A stretch of DNA of 64,000 bases from Owenia fusiformis (lineage: Eukaryota > Annelida > Polychaeta > Sabellida > Oweniidae): NCBI GenBank assembly GCA_903813345.2, contig CAIIXF020000004.1, forward strand, positions 16,975,513-17,039,512. Direction: 5' to 3'. Positions within the stretch are counted from its first letter, which is position 1. Each line of letters opens with the position of its first letter. The notes beneath the pieces were generated by a model. The model searched no databases. It was not told where the DNA came from and saw nothing but the letters and a program-made list of their open reading frames with translations. Positions 37,166-49,723 of this stretch are shown here, piece by piece. The position numbers and the translations under genes are program-made.

Positions 37166-37248
37166 ATAAGGATAATAAACAATTTTTAAGTGAGTTGCGA
37201 AATCTCTCCAATATAAAAACTAAAGTATTTCAGAAGCAAAAAGTAAAT

Positions 37249-38652
37249 ATGCAGAAATATGTTTCTCTGTTTGTGGGGATACTTGGTATGTTACTAGCAG
37301 GATTCTTATATTCATTCAACACTTATGCAGTCGCATTGAAAGCTACCTTCAACTATACACAGCTAGAGATGGAGTTTATAGCTGCAAGTGGAGATATTGG
37401 CCAATGTTTTCTTCTTCCCGCGGGCCTAATATATGACAATTATGGCCCAAGAGCTACAAGTATATTTGGTCTGGCCCTCACTGGTGGTGGATTTACGCTT
37501 TTATGGATAACTACACAGTTTATTCCATTTTTCTCTTCCAATGCCTGGTTTGTGTGTGCCATATATTCACTCGCAACTTTTGGAACAACTTTCCCCTGGA
37601 TCGCTAGCATGGGAGTAACCTGTAAGAACTTTGAAGAAAAACATCGAGGAAAAATATTCGGTCTCATTAGCTCAATATATGGGATCTCACCAATGGTATT
37701 TAGCGCCATCTATCAAGGATTGTTTGTACAAGGCCATATAAAAGATGCAGAGAACCAAAAGTACGGGGATTTTATTCTGTTCTTGGTGGTATTCTCAGTT
37801 ATTGTTAATTCCTTATCTATGGCCTTGCTGAAAGAAATTCCGGCAAATGTAACATCCTGCACTGAGGAAGGTGAAATGAATGAACACTTCAAAACGTGTA
37901 AAGAAAACAGAGAAGCCGGTGACAAACTGATTGATAAAACACTTTTAAATGACAAAACGTCATTGATTCCAAGTGGAAGTCCAGGACCTCCAGATCTTAA
38001 TGGCTGGCAAATTATAAAAACAGTGCAATTTTATTACCTTTGCTTGGTAGTATTTATTATAGGCGGCGCATCCGCTACATTCCTCAACAATATTTCGATG
38101 GTCTTAAAATCTGCACACCGGGAGGAAGACGTGGCAGTTTTTACAATCTGCCTTCCAATTTCCGCTTCAGTAGGACGATTGTGTAGTGGAGTGATTTTTA
38201 ATATAGTCTCCGTACGATGGCCACAGATTCCCAGTTCGGCAAGTATCATTCCATGTGGAATGTTAACGTTCGTCGGCCTAATTGTTATAATTTTATTCTA
38301 TAACGGATTCGTAGGGTTGTTCATTAGCACCCTTTTGATTAGCTGCGCTTATGGGTCATTCTATATACAAGTAAAATTGGTCATTATTGAATTATTTGGT
38401 TTAAAATATTTCGGACAAAACTTAGGCATTGTCTTTGTATCGCATGGCCTTGGAATGTTCGCGTTTCATCAATTATTTGGATTCAGTTATGAACTGAATA
38501 GTCCAACAGGATCAAAAGAGTGCTACGGGGAATCTTGCTCGAAATGGTCTTTTGTATTGCAAGCAAGTTTATGTTTTTGCGCATTATTCTCAAACATTTG
38601 CCTTGTCAAAATCGAAAGAGATCTCGTTAAGGAACGAAAAGAAACCATCTAA
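37249..38652 (+). CDS. Nodulin-like MFS transporter, intact single-exon gene (467 aa)
   Basis: The frame opens at ATG 37249 (MQKYVSLFVGILGML), chosen because the open frame further upstream has no other ATG and the partner gene starts at the same point. It ends with TAA at 38650-38652. About twelve hydrophobic segments are visible. A long charged loop in the middle (around residues 205-255) separates two halves. The N-terminal half, with GDIGQ and YDNYGPRA between segments 2 and 3, resembles the nodulin-like branch of the major facilitator superfamily. Such proteins are membrane carriers; the substrate is not predictable here. No introns are present, unlike the other genes in the window, suggesting retroposition or an ancient intronless family. 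It lies 5.6 kb downstream of its frameshifted paralogue, same strand. Confidence 0.88.
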   Translation: MQKYVSLFVGILGMLLAGFLYSFNTYAVALKATFNYTQLEMEFIAASGDIGQCFLLPAGLIYDNYGPRATSIFGLALTGGGFTLLWITTQFIPFFSSNAWFVCAIYSLATFGTTFPWIASMGVTCKNFEEKHRGKIFGLISSIYGISPMVFSAIYQGLFVQGHIKDAENQKYGDFILFLVVFSVIVNSLSMALLKEIPANVTSCTEEGEMNEHFKTCKENREAGDKLIDKTLLNDKTSLIPSGSPGPPDLNGWQIIKTVQFYYLCLVVFIIGGASATFLNNISMVLKSAHREEDVAVFTICLPISASVGRLCSGVIFNIVSVRWPQIPSSASIIPCGMLTFVGLIVIILFYNGFVGLFISTLLISCAYGSFYIQVKLVIIELFGLKYFGQNLGIVFVSHGLGMFAFHQLFGFSYELNSPTGSKECYGESCSKWSFVLQASLCFCALFSNICLVKIERDLVKERKETI

Positions 38653-39059
38653 CAACGAAACCCGTACGTTGTACGTGCTTACGTTAGTCTACCCATTGTA
38701 CTACATTGCAGCTGAAAATATTCAGACGCAATTTAAATGTTCAGTATATCTGCAGAATATTTAAAAAGAACCACTGAATCATATCGATTTTAACATTAAC
38801 ATTGTTTAAGATTCGAGAAGTAATTATTGTAAACTCGCCCAATTAGTGGAACTAGATATGCTAAATATTGGCAACTTGCAAAACATATCATGACAACAAA
38901 GAATGGCCTTAGCCTAAAATACTTACAATGGAAACAATTTATTGAAACAATTTTTAAAAGGATGTACTTTATAGTAATTAATAATTTAAGAGTGAAATAT
39001 AAAAGTACACTCTTTGTTTATAAATAGTCCCTACATTGCATATTTTATATCGTGTAAAC
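38653..39059. other. 3' flank of the intact MFS gene
   Basis: Presumed 3' untranslated region and AT-rich spacer. It resembles the flank of the frameshifted copy only near the stop codon. No gene was seen. Confidence 0.45.
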
Positions 39060-39605
39060 CCCTTCGACACAGGCTGTGTATCAATTTTTTTATTCATAGA
39101 ATTTATTTTACAAATACATATACAATACATAAACATTGTACACTTGTAGTGGCTTTGCTGAAGGCATTATTAGCCACTTGCAATTAACAATTGCAGAGAG
39201 AAGAAAAAAGAGAAAATTAAATATAAATTAAACTCAAGAGTGAAGTGAGTGGTGGCAGAGTAACCTACACATTTGCACATTTTTTCTAAAAATGATGAAG
39301 TGAGCTTGAGGATTTTCAAATTAGTGGATTTTGTTAAGTTTGAATCCCCATAAAGAAATAAATCTACTTTGTCCCTCTTGTGTTTGATTTGAGAATAACC
39401 AAAATTAAGAAAAGCTAAATTGTTTTCCAACTTTTCTAAGAATTGAGCATAACAGGAAAAAACAACATGAATTGTTGTTTCATTTGCATGGCCAGAAGAA
39501 CATGCGGGTGAAGTAACGTTTGTAAAATTGTGGCAGCGTGACAGTTGAGCGTGTGGGGTAAGGTACAAGACGAGGATGACGGAACTCAGTAAATTGATGT
39601 TGTCA
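39060..39605 (-). mobile_element. LINE 3' fragment, end of reverse transcriptase ORF
   Basis: The minus strand encodes RCHNFTNVTSPACSSGHANET, THVVFSCY-like residues with the Cys/His spacing of the zf-RVT motif at the end of many non-LTR retrotransposon ORF2 proteins. The frame ends at 39170 and an AT-rich tail follows. The 5' part with the polymerase is missing, as is usual for truncated LINE copies. The clade cannot be set from so short a piece. Confidence 0.6.
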
Positions 39606-41515
39606 TCGTTTCAGTAAGATCTGGTCTAGTTTATAGATACTTTTATATGTAAATGTCTGTAACTACATCCTAGACAGTGAACTTTACAGTGAATCTCACA
39701 GTTAAACCTACACAAACTCCGAATGTTCTACGCGCGGGTACATTTATTATGGCAATTCGATAGGTCTTTATTTATTTCCGATAAGGCAGTTATGATGTTT
39801 ACATCTAATAATGATTTTTAATAATCTTTGCACTAATGTAGAACACTTATTTCCAAGACAACTACATCTCTGAGTTTGAGGGGGATATGGGTATACTCAT
39901 TCTCAAAATTCATTTCGTTCGTTGCGTACCTTCACTACCTCTCTGACGTTGTTAAAATAGTTCTAAAATTCCCGGGGCACGATCTTAGAAAGATTCAGAA
40001 ATTAGTACTTTCTTTATTACGAGATCAACAACGTCAAAACTTTAACATTCCATCAATCATAACGTTTACAAATGAGTTTACCATTGAAATTGGCAAGCAA
40101 TGTTGTATTTGATGTGTTTTTAGGTAAAAATAATTGTAAAATGTCAAGATCGATAATCACTGGGTTCAACATTACTACACGATTTCAAGATGGCGGTGTC
40201 AAAATTTTCCAAAAACGCTTCAAATAATATTATGTTAATTTCTGGCGAGTTCACCAATATAATAACGTGTTATCTAACAACAAGATCAAGAAATATGTAA
40301 GAAATTCAATTTTATCGATTAAAACATCACATCGACATATGTGGTATTCGTTTATTAGACGATTAAAATTACGAATATGGGGATGACGTCACTTCAAAAC
40401 GAACTGCATAGCAACGGGGTTAATACACATTTTCTGACCTTGCAAATTCCTAAGTATTCATTTTTAACAGTTTGTTACGAATTGCTTAATATTTTTCATA
40501 TGAATGAATTCTTACTACATTAGAAATAAACATTTTATAAAATATAACGAATAAAATCAGTAGCAAACGCAAAGAAATATATTTTTTGAAGCAGGTCAAA
40601 ATATTTAGAAGGGTAAATTTCGCGGCAATTTAAAGATCTGCATGAGGTAAGGCACAGGAGGTACGGATGGCACTGGACGAAAGGCTCGGAGACTGGGGTA
40701 TACTGTAAGATATGTATAATTAAAAGTGAGCTTAACCCAATTTGAATCCTAATAAAATGTACCGAACTTGTTAAACGTCACATGTTGATAGCGTTGAAAT
40801 AGGTCATTTTCTTCCGGTTAAACAGGCTGTTCAATCACGGGTCGTTTAAACAAGTTGAATTAGTGCAGTTTGATAAAAAAAAATACATTTATCATCCTAC
40901 GTATAAATCACCATATACCACCACTAATTTACATGTATATCGTTAAGTTTTTGCCATTAACAGTTTAGAAAATAAAATTTAAACTTAAGGCCATTGTTCG
41001 TATTGTTTCGTATATTTCCCCAGGAAAATTTCCGAATGTAAAATAGGGTATGTCATTTGCGAGTAACTTTAACTTTTGTTTGAAGTCCAACAACGCTGAG
41101 AGTAAAAGCTATTGAAAACGGCGCCGGGGTATCATACTCCAAAATGTACAGTTTCTTTTATTTCTTTTTAATGTTACAATATAGCGATGTTTTCAGCATA
41201 ACTCTGAATTCGAAGATATTAATGATATCTTGATGTTTTGGGTATTTTTAATATTTTTTATAAGAAATAATGTTTACATTTTTGTCAGCTGTGACGGAGC
41301 AGTTTTAACTGTGAACTACGTTAAGAATTGATGTCACGTGTAGTGTAAATATTGCTAATATGAATTTATTCGAAATAGCGCACAGACATCCTGCATTCCG
41401 ACATATGTATAACCTTTTACCACATAATATTACTGTATACTAGATGATCCCAATACAGGTTTAATCTGTAATTATTTGAAATTCATGAAATTCATCGTTT
41501 TGCAGAGACTAGAAT
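39606..41515. other. Intergenic DNA
   Basis: No coding exon recognised. A CpG-richer stretch at 40180-40450 includes AAGATGGCGGT and GATGACGTCAC words, which are YY1-like and CRE-like. No gene start follows them convincingly. Confidence 0.4.
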
Positions 41516-42764
41516 TATAAAAAAAAGTCTTGGTGCGTGCTGGAATTTTGCACACACCAGAACAGTTCTTTGGAAAGTTTTTTCTGAAAGTTTCAATATG
41601 ACCAGTCGATTGGTTCAGAAACTGTCATCATTTACATAACATGCTCCAAATTGCCGCAACTGAGCCCAAGGCAGAGCTGGATTCATACGGCAAAATTGTC
41701 AATTACCTTTACCCCATTCAGTCCTTGTTATGGCATTACATTAAGCAGTGATTGCATTATTTAGGTCAGCAATTGTCCGGGGATTCTTTTGGTATATATT
41801 GTCTTTCAAATAGCCCTACAAAAAAGAAATCAGGTGGATTGTATGGATATGAAGGGTTTTCTGATCTATGGTTTACGACAGTATCATCCTAAGGAAGTTT
41901 TGGGCAGCCGTTGGTTGCCATATGGGATTTAATGTGCCATATATAGTGGTTTAAGTAAGATGACACTACTCCCTATACCTTAATAACTCACTAGATTGGC
42001 TAAATTATTAATACTTTGGCAACAGGATCATAAGCCATAGGTCAGATAACTCTTCAAATTTATATATCCCAACTTGAATCCACCTGATTTCTTTTTGTAG
42101 AGCTATTTGAAAGACAATGTACAGGGTGTCAAACAGCAACGGCGCCCCCCCCCCCCTCCACAGCAAAAAGTCCTTAATGTTTCATATCGTGTAATACCTT
42201 ATTTGAAATATAATTTAATTCTGGAGTTACTCATCAAATTTTATCAAATAAAACTTAGTATAAAAAAGCTACATTGTTTCAAAGTTTGCTACTTCGGAAC
42301 TTTCTTCGCTTCTCTGTTACTGGTTAAAGGTCAAATTTTCAGAAAGTGAAATATGAAAGAATTTCAACTGCACTGGACATATGGGTTCAATTCTGAAAAA
42401 TGGTATAGGTATTGATGGACAAAGAGCCTCTTGAAAAAATAAACACTAAGGATGTAATTCTGAAGAAGGCGAGGGAAGTGCTCAGAAGATTATGCAATGC
42501 TACACCGTTATCTGAGGTGTATGGGGTAAGGATAATTGACAATTTTGCCACATGAATCCAGATCTGCCTTTTGCTCAATAGCTGCAATTTGGAGCATGTT
42601 ATGTAAATGATGACAGTTCCTGAACCAGTTGACTGGGTATATCGAAACTTTCAGGAATAACTTTTCATAGAAACGTTCTGGTGTGTGCAAAATTTCAATG
42701 ATATCACTTGTCTTGTTTAAGAGATATTCCCTACTTCAATGGTCTCCTTTTTCCGGCCACCCTG
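41516..42764. mobile_element. Decayed mariner-like transposon remnants in inverted arrangement
   Basis: On the minus strand at about 41730-41850, codons read PPDFFL-stop-GYLKDNIYQKNPRTIADLNNA. On the plus strand at 42074-42118 they read NLNPPDFFL-stop-SYLKDN. Both match the DDE transposase tail motif with DFFLWGYLKD. Flanking sequence of about 200 bp is inverted between 41517-41710 and 42530-42700. The right end CCACCCTG|TA at 42764 and CAGGGTG at 42122, next to TA, look like mariner termini. At least two broken copies or a rearranged one are present. No intact transposase remains. Confidence 0.65.
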
Positions 42765-42845
42765 TAGCTTCTTTCATGTCTTATTTGTGTTCCATTCATT
42801 ATTCAAATATACCATATAATCCCTAGACTGTTTTAGAGATTGTCC

Positions 42846-43400
42846 AGTGGTTGAGTTGTCTAGGGATTGAGTTGTCAAGGGAAGAGTTGTCTAGGGATTG
42901 AGTTTTCAAGGGAAGAGTTGTCTAGGAATTGAGTTGTATATGGATTGGATTGCCAAGGGAAGAGCTGTCAATGGATTGAGTTGTCAAGGGAATTGGATCG
43001 GTACAATTGTCTAGGTATTGTCAGGGGAAGAGTTGTCTATGGATTGATTTGTCTAGGAATTGAATTGTCAAGGGAAGAGTTGTCTATGGATTGAGTTGTC
43101 AAGGGAAGAGTTGTCTAGGAATTGAGTTGTATATGGATTGAATTGTCAAGGGAAGAGCTGTCTATGGATTGAGTTGTCAAGGGAATTGGATCGGTACAAT
43201 TGTCTAGGTATTGTCAGGGAAAGAGTTGTCTATGGATTGATTTGTCAAGGGAATAGAGTTGTCTTGGGATTGAATTGTCTAGGGAACAGTTGTCAAGGGA
43301 AGAGTTGTCTAGGGATTGAGTTGTCAAGGGAAGAGTTGGCTAGGGATTGAGTTGTCAAGGGAGGAGTTGTCTAGGGATTTAGTTGTCTAGGGTTGAGTTG
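42846..43400. repeat. Minisatellite with about 28-30 bp unit
   Basis: Repeats of ATTGAGTTGTCAAGGGAAGAG and TTGTCTAGGG alternate about 18-20 times with variants. A larger period is also visible, since a block of several units around GGATCGGTACAATTGTCTAGG occurs twice. The open frame at 43138-43350 is only repeat. It ends about 450 bp before the protease gene. Confidence 0.9.
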
Positions 43401-43805
43401 TTCGGTTACTATTTTAAATATAACGGAGGACGATGTGCTGCAGTTTAAAGTGAGGCTATTAGGATAGGATGGTGAAGGACGTTTAGCTATGTAGGTTCCG
43501 GCACCTGCTGTTTGGTCCATGCTTACAATAGGGGGTTTACATAAAATTATCAAAATGTCACAAATAAGCGTACCTCGGAGTATATTTCTTATGACTTTTA
43601 CACCTTAACTGTCAAAATGACAATACTGTCTCACGACAAGACAACCTCATTAACAAGTGACAAGACTGCCTTCTATCTCGTTGACAAATGGCAAAATATG
43701 TCATAGTTATGTAAATATGTGTATATTGCTTTTTTGACAAGATCCCTAACTGGAAACTATTAGCATACGTGTAGATCCCAGCTAAGAGGGTGGGTATGTC
43801 TGCAG

Positions 43806-43813
43806 TATAAAAA
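43806..43813 (+). promoter_or_regulatory. TATA box of the serine protease gene
   Basis: TATAAAAA lies 49 bp before the start codon, leaving about 20-25 bp for a 5' untranslated region with usual TATA-to-start spacing. A strong TATA box suits a highly expressed, tissue-specific secretory gene. Confidence 0.7.
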
Positions 43814-43854
43814 GACGTCCACGACATTGATCCGCCACTTGATACGTTTCAATC

Positions 43855-46800
43855 ATGTTTGCTATCCTTCTTTTAGCAGCAGCTGGTGAGTATAGTTATA
43901 CTTTTTATTATTAACAGTTTTTTATAAATAGAAATACACGTGCCTTGCTGTTAGACAATTCAATCAAAATTATGTTGTTGGAAAATTAAGAACTCGATTT
44001 ATCAAACTAAAATTAAAACTATTTATTTCTGGATTAGTGTCTGCGGCCCCCCACGCCCCAGTGCCCGCTCTTTATGAGCCAAACAACCAAATCGTCAATG
44101 GTGAAATCGCCAGACAGCACGAGTTCCCATTCCAAATCTCCCTTAAACGACAGGGACTTTTTGGAAGCAGTCACAGTTGTGGAGCTGTCATGATTGATTC
44201 TACATGGATTATGTCCGCCGCTCATTGCACACAGGGGTATGAATTTTTAAACATTACATGTGTTTTATGCGTAGTCAACTCCCACGATAATGAACAATGC
44301 TAATGAAAAAAGTTCGGGTACTCTTAGAGTTAGTAAAAATACTTGTGAATAACAATTACTCATTCAGACTTAGTTGTCAAGACAGCATTTTTATTGATTT
44401 ATGTCCATTTTTTTTATTGTGAGTTTATTGAAAAATTGTTGACAACTAGGTCATAATTTGGATACACCAAACATAATCGCTCAAACCAACTGATTAATCC
44501 ATACGGCGAACGTCTGTACATAATTCAAAAAAGACCGATTGATCATACGGCGAACGTCTGTACATAATTCAAAAAAGACCTATTGATCATACGGCGAACG
44601 TCTGTACATAATTCAAAAAGACCTATTGATCATACAGCTAACATCTGTGCATAATTCAAAAATGACCGGTTGATCATACGGCTAACATCTGTACATAATT
44701 CAAAAATGACCGATTGATCATATGGCTAACATCTGTACATAATTCAAAAATGACCAATTGATTAATCCATACGGCAAACTTCTTTACCTAATTCAAAAAT
44801 GAACAATTCATTAATCAATACGGCAAACTTCTCTACCTAATTCAAAAATGAACAATTGATTAATCAATACGGCAAACATCTCTACCTAATTCAAAAATGA
44901 ACAATTCATTAATCCATACGGCAGACTTCTTTACCTAATTCAAAAATGACCAATTAATTAATCAATACGGCAAACATCTCTACCTAATTCAAAAATGAAC
45001 AATTGATTAATCCATACGGCAAACGTCTTTACCTAATTCAAAAATGACCAATTGATTAATCAATACGGCAAACACCTCTACCAAATTTAAAAATGACCAA
45101 ATGAATTATTAATCCATATGGCGAACTTTTCATCCTTCTTAGCAGGTGTCCAGAATCCGTACCTCCTTCTTCCCCCTGCTATAACCGATTTGGAAGCGCC
45201 CGATTAAACTGAATCATGTGATCTAATTATGCGCAATGACTTATACATGATTTCTGTCGCAGTGTTGCGACAGTCAACCAGATTGCGAATTCTTAATCGG
45301 GGAAATGCTAACTGCCTATCGCAGGGGGTAAAAAGGAAGAATATATTCTGGATTTTGAAGCCCTGTGATCGGAGGATGCGAACATTCAAAAATGACCAAA
45401 AATGACCAATTGATTAATACATACGGCAAACTTCTCACTCACTAATATACCTAACCCCTAGAAATGCACAAGATACTCTGTTTGTCTAATTGTATAGTTT
45501 AGTATATTAAGTACCTTATTAACATCATCCGATAAACCATTAAAAAGGACAGACAAATAAAACAATATAATCATTACTAATAAGCCAAATGGGTTGCTCA
45601 TTAATGCAAGGTATGGGAGAGTGTTCTGTACCTAATTCAAAAATGACTATTAAAAACACTCTCAAGTTTGATGTATTTGATTCCCCGAGACCAATACTTT
45701 CGATTCACTCTCATTCTCTTCACTCCTCTATTCCATGCTTCTGTTTTCCAAGCATTGATCATGCGTCCTTTGACCTCTGAATATATCGTGAAAAAAGTGG
45801 CTGGAGAACAAATGAAATCAAAATCGTTATCCGAAAACGTGTTGTTTTCTCACCATTTAATCAGCATCGATAATGAAATATTAAATTCATATAACTTAAT
45901 TTTTTTACCTTTCTAGAGGACGTCAAGAATTGGAGTTGGTTGCCGGAGCACACCGAAGAAATCGCGAAGACGTCACTGGAGCTGAACAAGTCCGAACAGT
46001 TTCGCAACTTGTAAACGTAAGTTCTTCCTATCATAAACGCTCTTTCGCGCGAATAGAAGTTGTTTAACATGATACGTAGACTTAGGTGACGTCATAAAAT
46101 ATAGTTTATATACCTTTTTAACGATTTTATTTTTTCACATGCTTTGAGGATCGCTAGTTATGGATCTGTCTCGGTCCTGCTTCATGAAATAACGATTTTT
46201 GATATTAATTTCAAAACTTTAAATATGAAAGTTTTCACTGTTTTTTAAATATAAGAACATTGAAAGGTAGCTTTATGATGAACACTGAACCTCAGTACCA
46301 CCTGTAGTGGATACATATGTTACGTTCGGTTTTGGACACAAGGTTAAAAGGTTTATCCCTCGGGAATTATGTGTATGTTCCTTGTTCCCTATGGATAAAC
46401 TGTTATCCAAAAACCTCCAAATACAAATCCTTATATATGTTCACAAATCTTTTCTTTTGACTTCGCATTTATGGTAGTTTCTCTACTACTCCAGCACCCT
46501 GGATTCCGCAATGACGGTTCCCAAGGATTCCCCGATGACATCTGTCTCATGAGAGTGAATCAGCCATTCAGCATTGATGGACGAACAGCTGCAGTAATCC
46601 CAAGAGCCAGTGGTAGCACTGATTTCGCCGGACAAAGTTGTACCATCTCTGGGTGGGGTGACACCACCGCTGGGGGTGAGCAAACCAAAAAAAACAGTAC
46701 TCAGTACTCGATATCTATTTTTACTTCTAATATGCGACAGTAATGACAAGGATACAGTAATGCGACGACATGACAAGGAATGACAAACACTTTGATACTC

Positions 46801-47655
46801 TAATTTCACTATTAGCATTTATATAAAAAAACAGTTTTCTTCAAGTCACAAGCTTTATTTATCTATTTCAGAGTACGTCTCGAATCCTTCTGAAAAAAAT
46901 AAATAAAGCTTGTGACTTGACGAAAGCTGTTTTTGTATAATTATACCAAACTGGAGTACATTTTCAGGACTAGCATTACATTGACATTTTAATTCGTTTT
47001 TTGAATGAGCTAATATGAGTAAAACAAAGGTAAATAGCACCGATGTGGTTCAATTTATAGATGGCGTACCTGCTGATGCACTTAGGAAAACAACACTTCC
47101 GGTCCTGTCACAAACAGAGTGTGCAGCCTTTTGGAGCCAAGTCAACTTCGCTCGCCACATCTGTATCTTCGATGTGTCCGGAAACACTGGATCATGCCAG
47201 GTAAAAATACACAACTAAAACTTTTTAAGAACCCCATCTAGAACCAGTGAAAATGTGTTTTTCCTGCCAAAATATACCCTCTCTACATTAGTTCAAAATT
47301 CATTTTTATTACAAGACATGATTCATTTTCAACCTTGTCTAGTAAGGGCAATAAAAGAAGGGACCATGCATAAACCATGGGGACGATTTAAATTTTACAC
47401 AGGTCGGAGGTAAACTTCTACAACATGTTTTTGCTTGAGTTTAAATGTGGCGAAGTTTTACTATATTCACATTTGATACGATAGGGTGACTCCGGTGGCC
47501 CAATGAGATGTTCCGAGGGAGGACAAAATGTCGTTGCTGGAGTAACTAGCTGGGGAGTTGTCGGATGCACCGGAATGCCAAACGTGTACACCAGAGTTGC
47601 TTCTTACAACAGCTGGATCTGCCAGACCACTGGCAACGCCGTCCAAGGTTGCTAG
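43855..47655 (+). CDS. Secreted chymotrypsin-fold serine protease (6 exons, 273 aa)
   Basis: Exons are 43855-43885, 44038-44236, 45917-46016, 46495-46675, 47061-47200 and 47485-47655, with consistent phases and 274 codons. Residues 1-14 form a signal peptide. A short propeptide ends ...EPNNQ before IVNGE (residues 29-33). The catalytic triad is His73 (SAAHC), Asp125 (DDICLM) and Ser220 (GDSGGP). In chymotrypsin numbering the specificity pocket is Gly189, Gly216 and Asn226. Trypsin would have Asp189, and chymotrypsin Ser189. Family knowledge suggests a digestive or extracellular endopeptidase. The residue before the activation point is Gln rather than Arg or Lys. Intron 2 holds a minisatellite and a small foldback element. 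Intron 4 holds a hairpin. Confidence 0.93.
44490..45125. repeat. Minisatellite of 43-49 bp units in protease intron 2
   Basis: About fourteen units contain CATACGGC(G/A)AAC, (T/C)CTGTACATAATTCAAAAA and GACC. Early units are 43-44 bp and later ones 47-49 bp. The array resumes at 45390-45445 after a foldback insertion. Confidence 0.9.
45151..45354. mobile_element. Foldback MITE inserted in the intron 2 minisatellite
   Basis: CCAGAAT followed by CCTTCTTCCCCCTGC is inverted at the other end as GCAGGGGGTAAAAAGGAAGAATAT-like sequence. The 200-bp block has no repeat units while both sides do, so it interrupts the array. Confidence 0.65.
46817..46940. repeat. Hairpin in protease intron 4
   Basis: AAGTCACAAGCTTTATTTAT and its reverse complement, with neighbouring AAAACAG pairing, surround a loop of about 25 bases. 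It may be a small MITE. Confidence 0.7.
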
Positions 47656-48467
47656 GAATTGAATTGTCATGAATTTAAAAATAATTTATAAGAAATTGTA
47701 CACACAAGAATAACACATTCGTTTAGTTTTATGATTGCTAAAGACGTCTAGCTATTTAAATATATATGCCTGTTGTTTCTAAACTGATGAATGTTACTCA
47801 GGGGGTCATTAAACAGAAACGTATTAAGTTATTTTAGAAATTCCAAGTCCCTTGTTACTTTACTATGTCATCATAATATCACTGGTTACTATAATTGATT
47901 CCGGAACTCCTAACTTTGCAAGTTTCTTGAAACACAATGTACTCTAAGATGGGATAACATTGGCATCGTCATGCGTATGGGCATCGAGTTTAATGAGGTT
48001 CAACACCGACGTTAATATGTATGTGCATTTCTGCTCGATGTTTCTGGTTACACAGAATCAATCGTCAACATATGTTGATTCAAACATAAAAGTGACAAAG
48101 TACGAAATACAAGGTCAATACAAAAAATACTTTTACTTAAACGACATACCTTTTACTAGTTAATACATTACACCGACATGTGTCTTAATTTATACTGTTT
48201 TTAATGTACTACATTTTTTGCATGAGACAAAATACATTATCAACAGGCAGTATGATAATTTCATATGATTAGGGTGTATATATTTCTCCGGATGACTGTT
48301 GTTTGGTCCAATGAATCGCTATGACTTTGATTGGCCATTTCTACACCGTCTCTTAAATTTACAATACTTTTAAATATTTTGATCGGCAAATCTTGCATGG
48401 GTTAAGGGGAAATACATGCATTGGGATGCTTTTAAACAATCCGTATTATTTACTGCCATTCCAATTT
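47656..48467. other. 3' flank of the protease gene
   Basis: Presumed 3' untranslated region and AT-rich spacer up to the large inverted-repeat element. No further exon was recognised. Confidence 0.45.
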
Positions 48468-48855
48468 CACCCCATGCAGACAGGTCTCCTAAAACTACAT
48501 GCGTATGATGCGAGACTCGTCATTTAATAGGAAACAAGAATTTTGGCACCCATGTAGCACCTTATTTTTACTGCTCCACAAATGGTGAATGATAGTCATA
48601 TTAAGTTTTTCAAGTTTGAGAAAAGCATGACGTTTTGATATTTCAAGGTCATTCTTTTGAAAAGTGATGGAGGTAATTGAAAGTACATGTAAAGACAAAA
48701 CCGCAACGAAATATTTGTAGATTTATTTGAAAAACTTAGAAAGACACATCGAAGTTTTCAAAACAGAAAAAATGTATGAATAGTAAGGCTTAGGAGTCCT
48801 ATTCCCCCTCGTTGCATTAACATTTGTGTGGTATTTGTATTTACAATTACTATTT

Positions 48856-49706
48856 CACCCTATGCAGACAGAGCCTGTGGGAAATATTGGGTGCGGCGCA
48901 AATGAGCGGATGGTGCGGAGCTAACGGTCATTTTTGAATTTAAGATTGGGATATTTCTAAAACTAAGCCGTTTTGGGACTTCAAATATACCAAGATATGT
49001 GTATTTGACACCAAATATCAATAAAATTGTGAAAATAGTAGTGCAATTCATTTTATAGCGACGCAGTATGCCTTAAACATTTCCCAGTCCTATATATTTT
49101 GAGAATATCCTTTTAACACTGCGTCCCCAGCATTCATAAAAAATGGTGTTCAAGATACACTACCCATGCAAATTATTTTTGCATCTTGGGAGCCAGGCAG
49201 TATCTGTGTGATTTTATAAAAATTCGAAAATGTTCTTCAGATATGAGCCCCCTCTAAATATTGGGTGCGGAGGTACGTTTATGGAGCTGCTCCGCACCCA
49301 ATATTTAGAGGGGGCTCATATCTGAAAAACATTTCCGAATTTTTATAAAATCACACAGATACTGCCTGGCTTCCAAGATGCAAAAATAATTTGTATAGAT
49401 AGTGTACCTTGAACACCATTTTTTATGAATGCTGGGGACTCAGTATTAAAAGGATAATTTCAAAAGATATAGGTCTGAGAAAGGTTTAAGGCACACTGCG
49501 TCGCTATAGAATGAATTGCGCTACTATTTTCACAATTGTATTGATATTTGGTGTCAAACACACATATCTTGGTATATTTGAAGTCCTAAAACGGCTTAGT
49601 TTCAGAAATATCCCAAATTTAAATTCATAAATGACCGTTAGCTCCGCACCCTCCGCTCATTTGCTCCGCACCCAATATTTCCCACAGGCTCTGTCTGCAT
49701 AGGGTG
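48856..49706. mobile_element. Palindromic foldback element, copy 1 (851 bp)
   Basis: Starts CACCCTATGCAGACAGAGCC and ends with its reverse complement. The two halves are near-perfect inverted copies meeting near 49270-49300 at GAGGTACGTTTATGGAG. TATTT flanks both sides as a 5-bp target duplication. Open frames inside are repeat sequence only. Confidence 0.88.
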
Positions 49707-49723
49707 TATTTGCAACACAAATA

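Noticed and set aside
37195-37248. Upstream extension of the intact MFS frame
   Set aside because: It starts with TTG; the first ATG matching the paralogue is at 37249.
43138-43350. Open frame of 70 codons
   Set aside because: Made entirely of the minisatellite unit.
42846-45125. CRISPR-like spaced repeats
   Set aside because: Units are contiguous degenerate minisatellites in a eukaryotic genome, not identical repeats with unique spacers.
48860-49051. Repeated 63-codon frames beginning MNCTTIFTI (also at 50985 and 51635)
   Set aside because: They are the arms of the palindromic elements, open by chance and present in both orientations.
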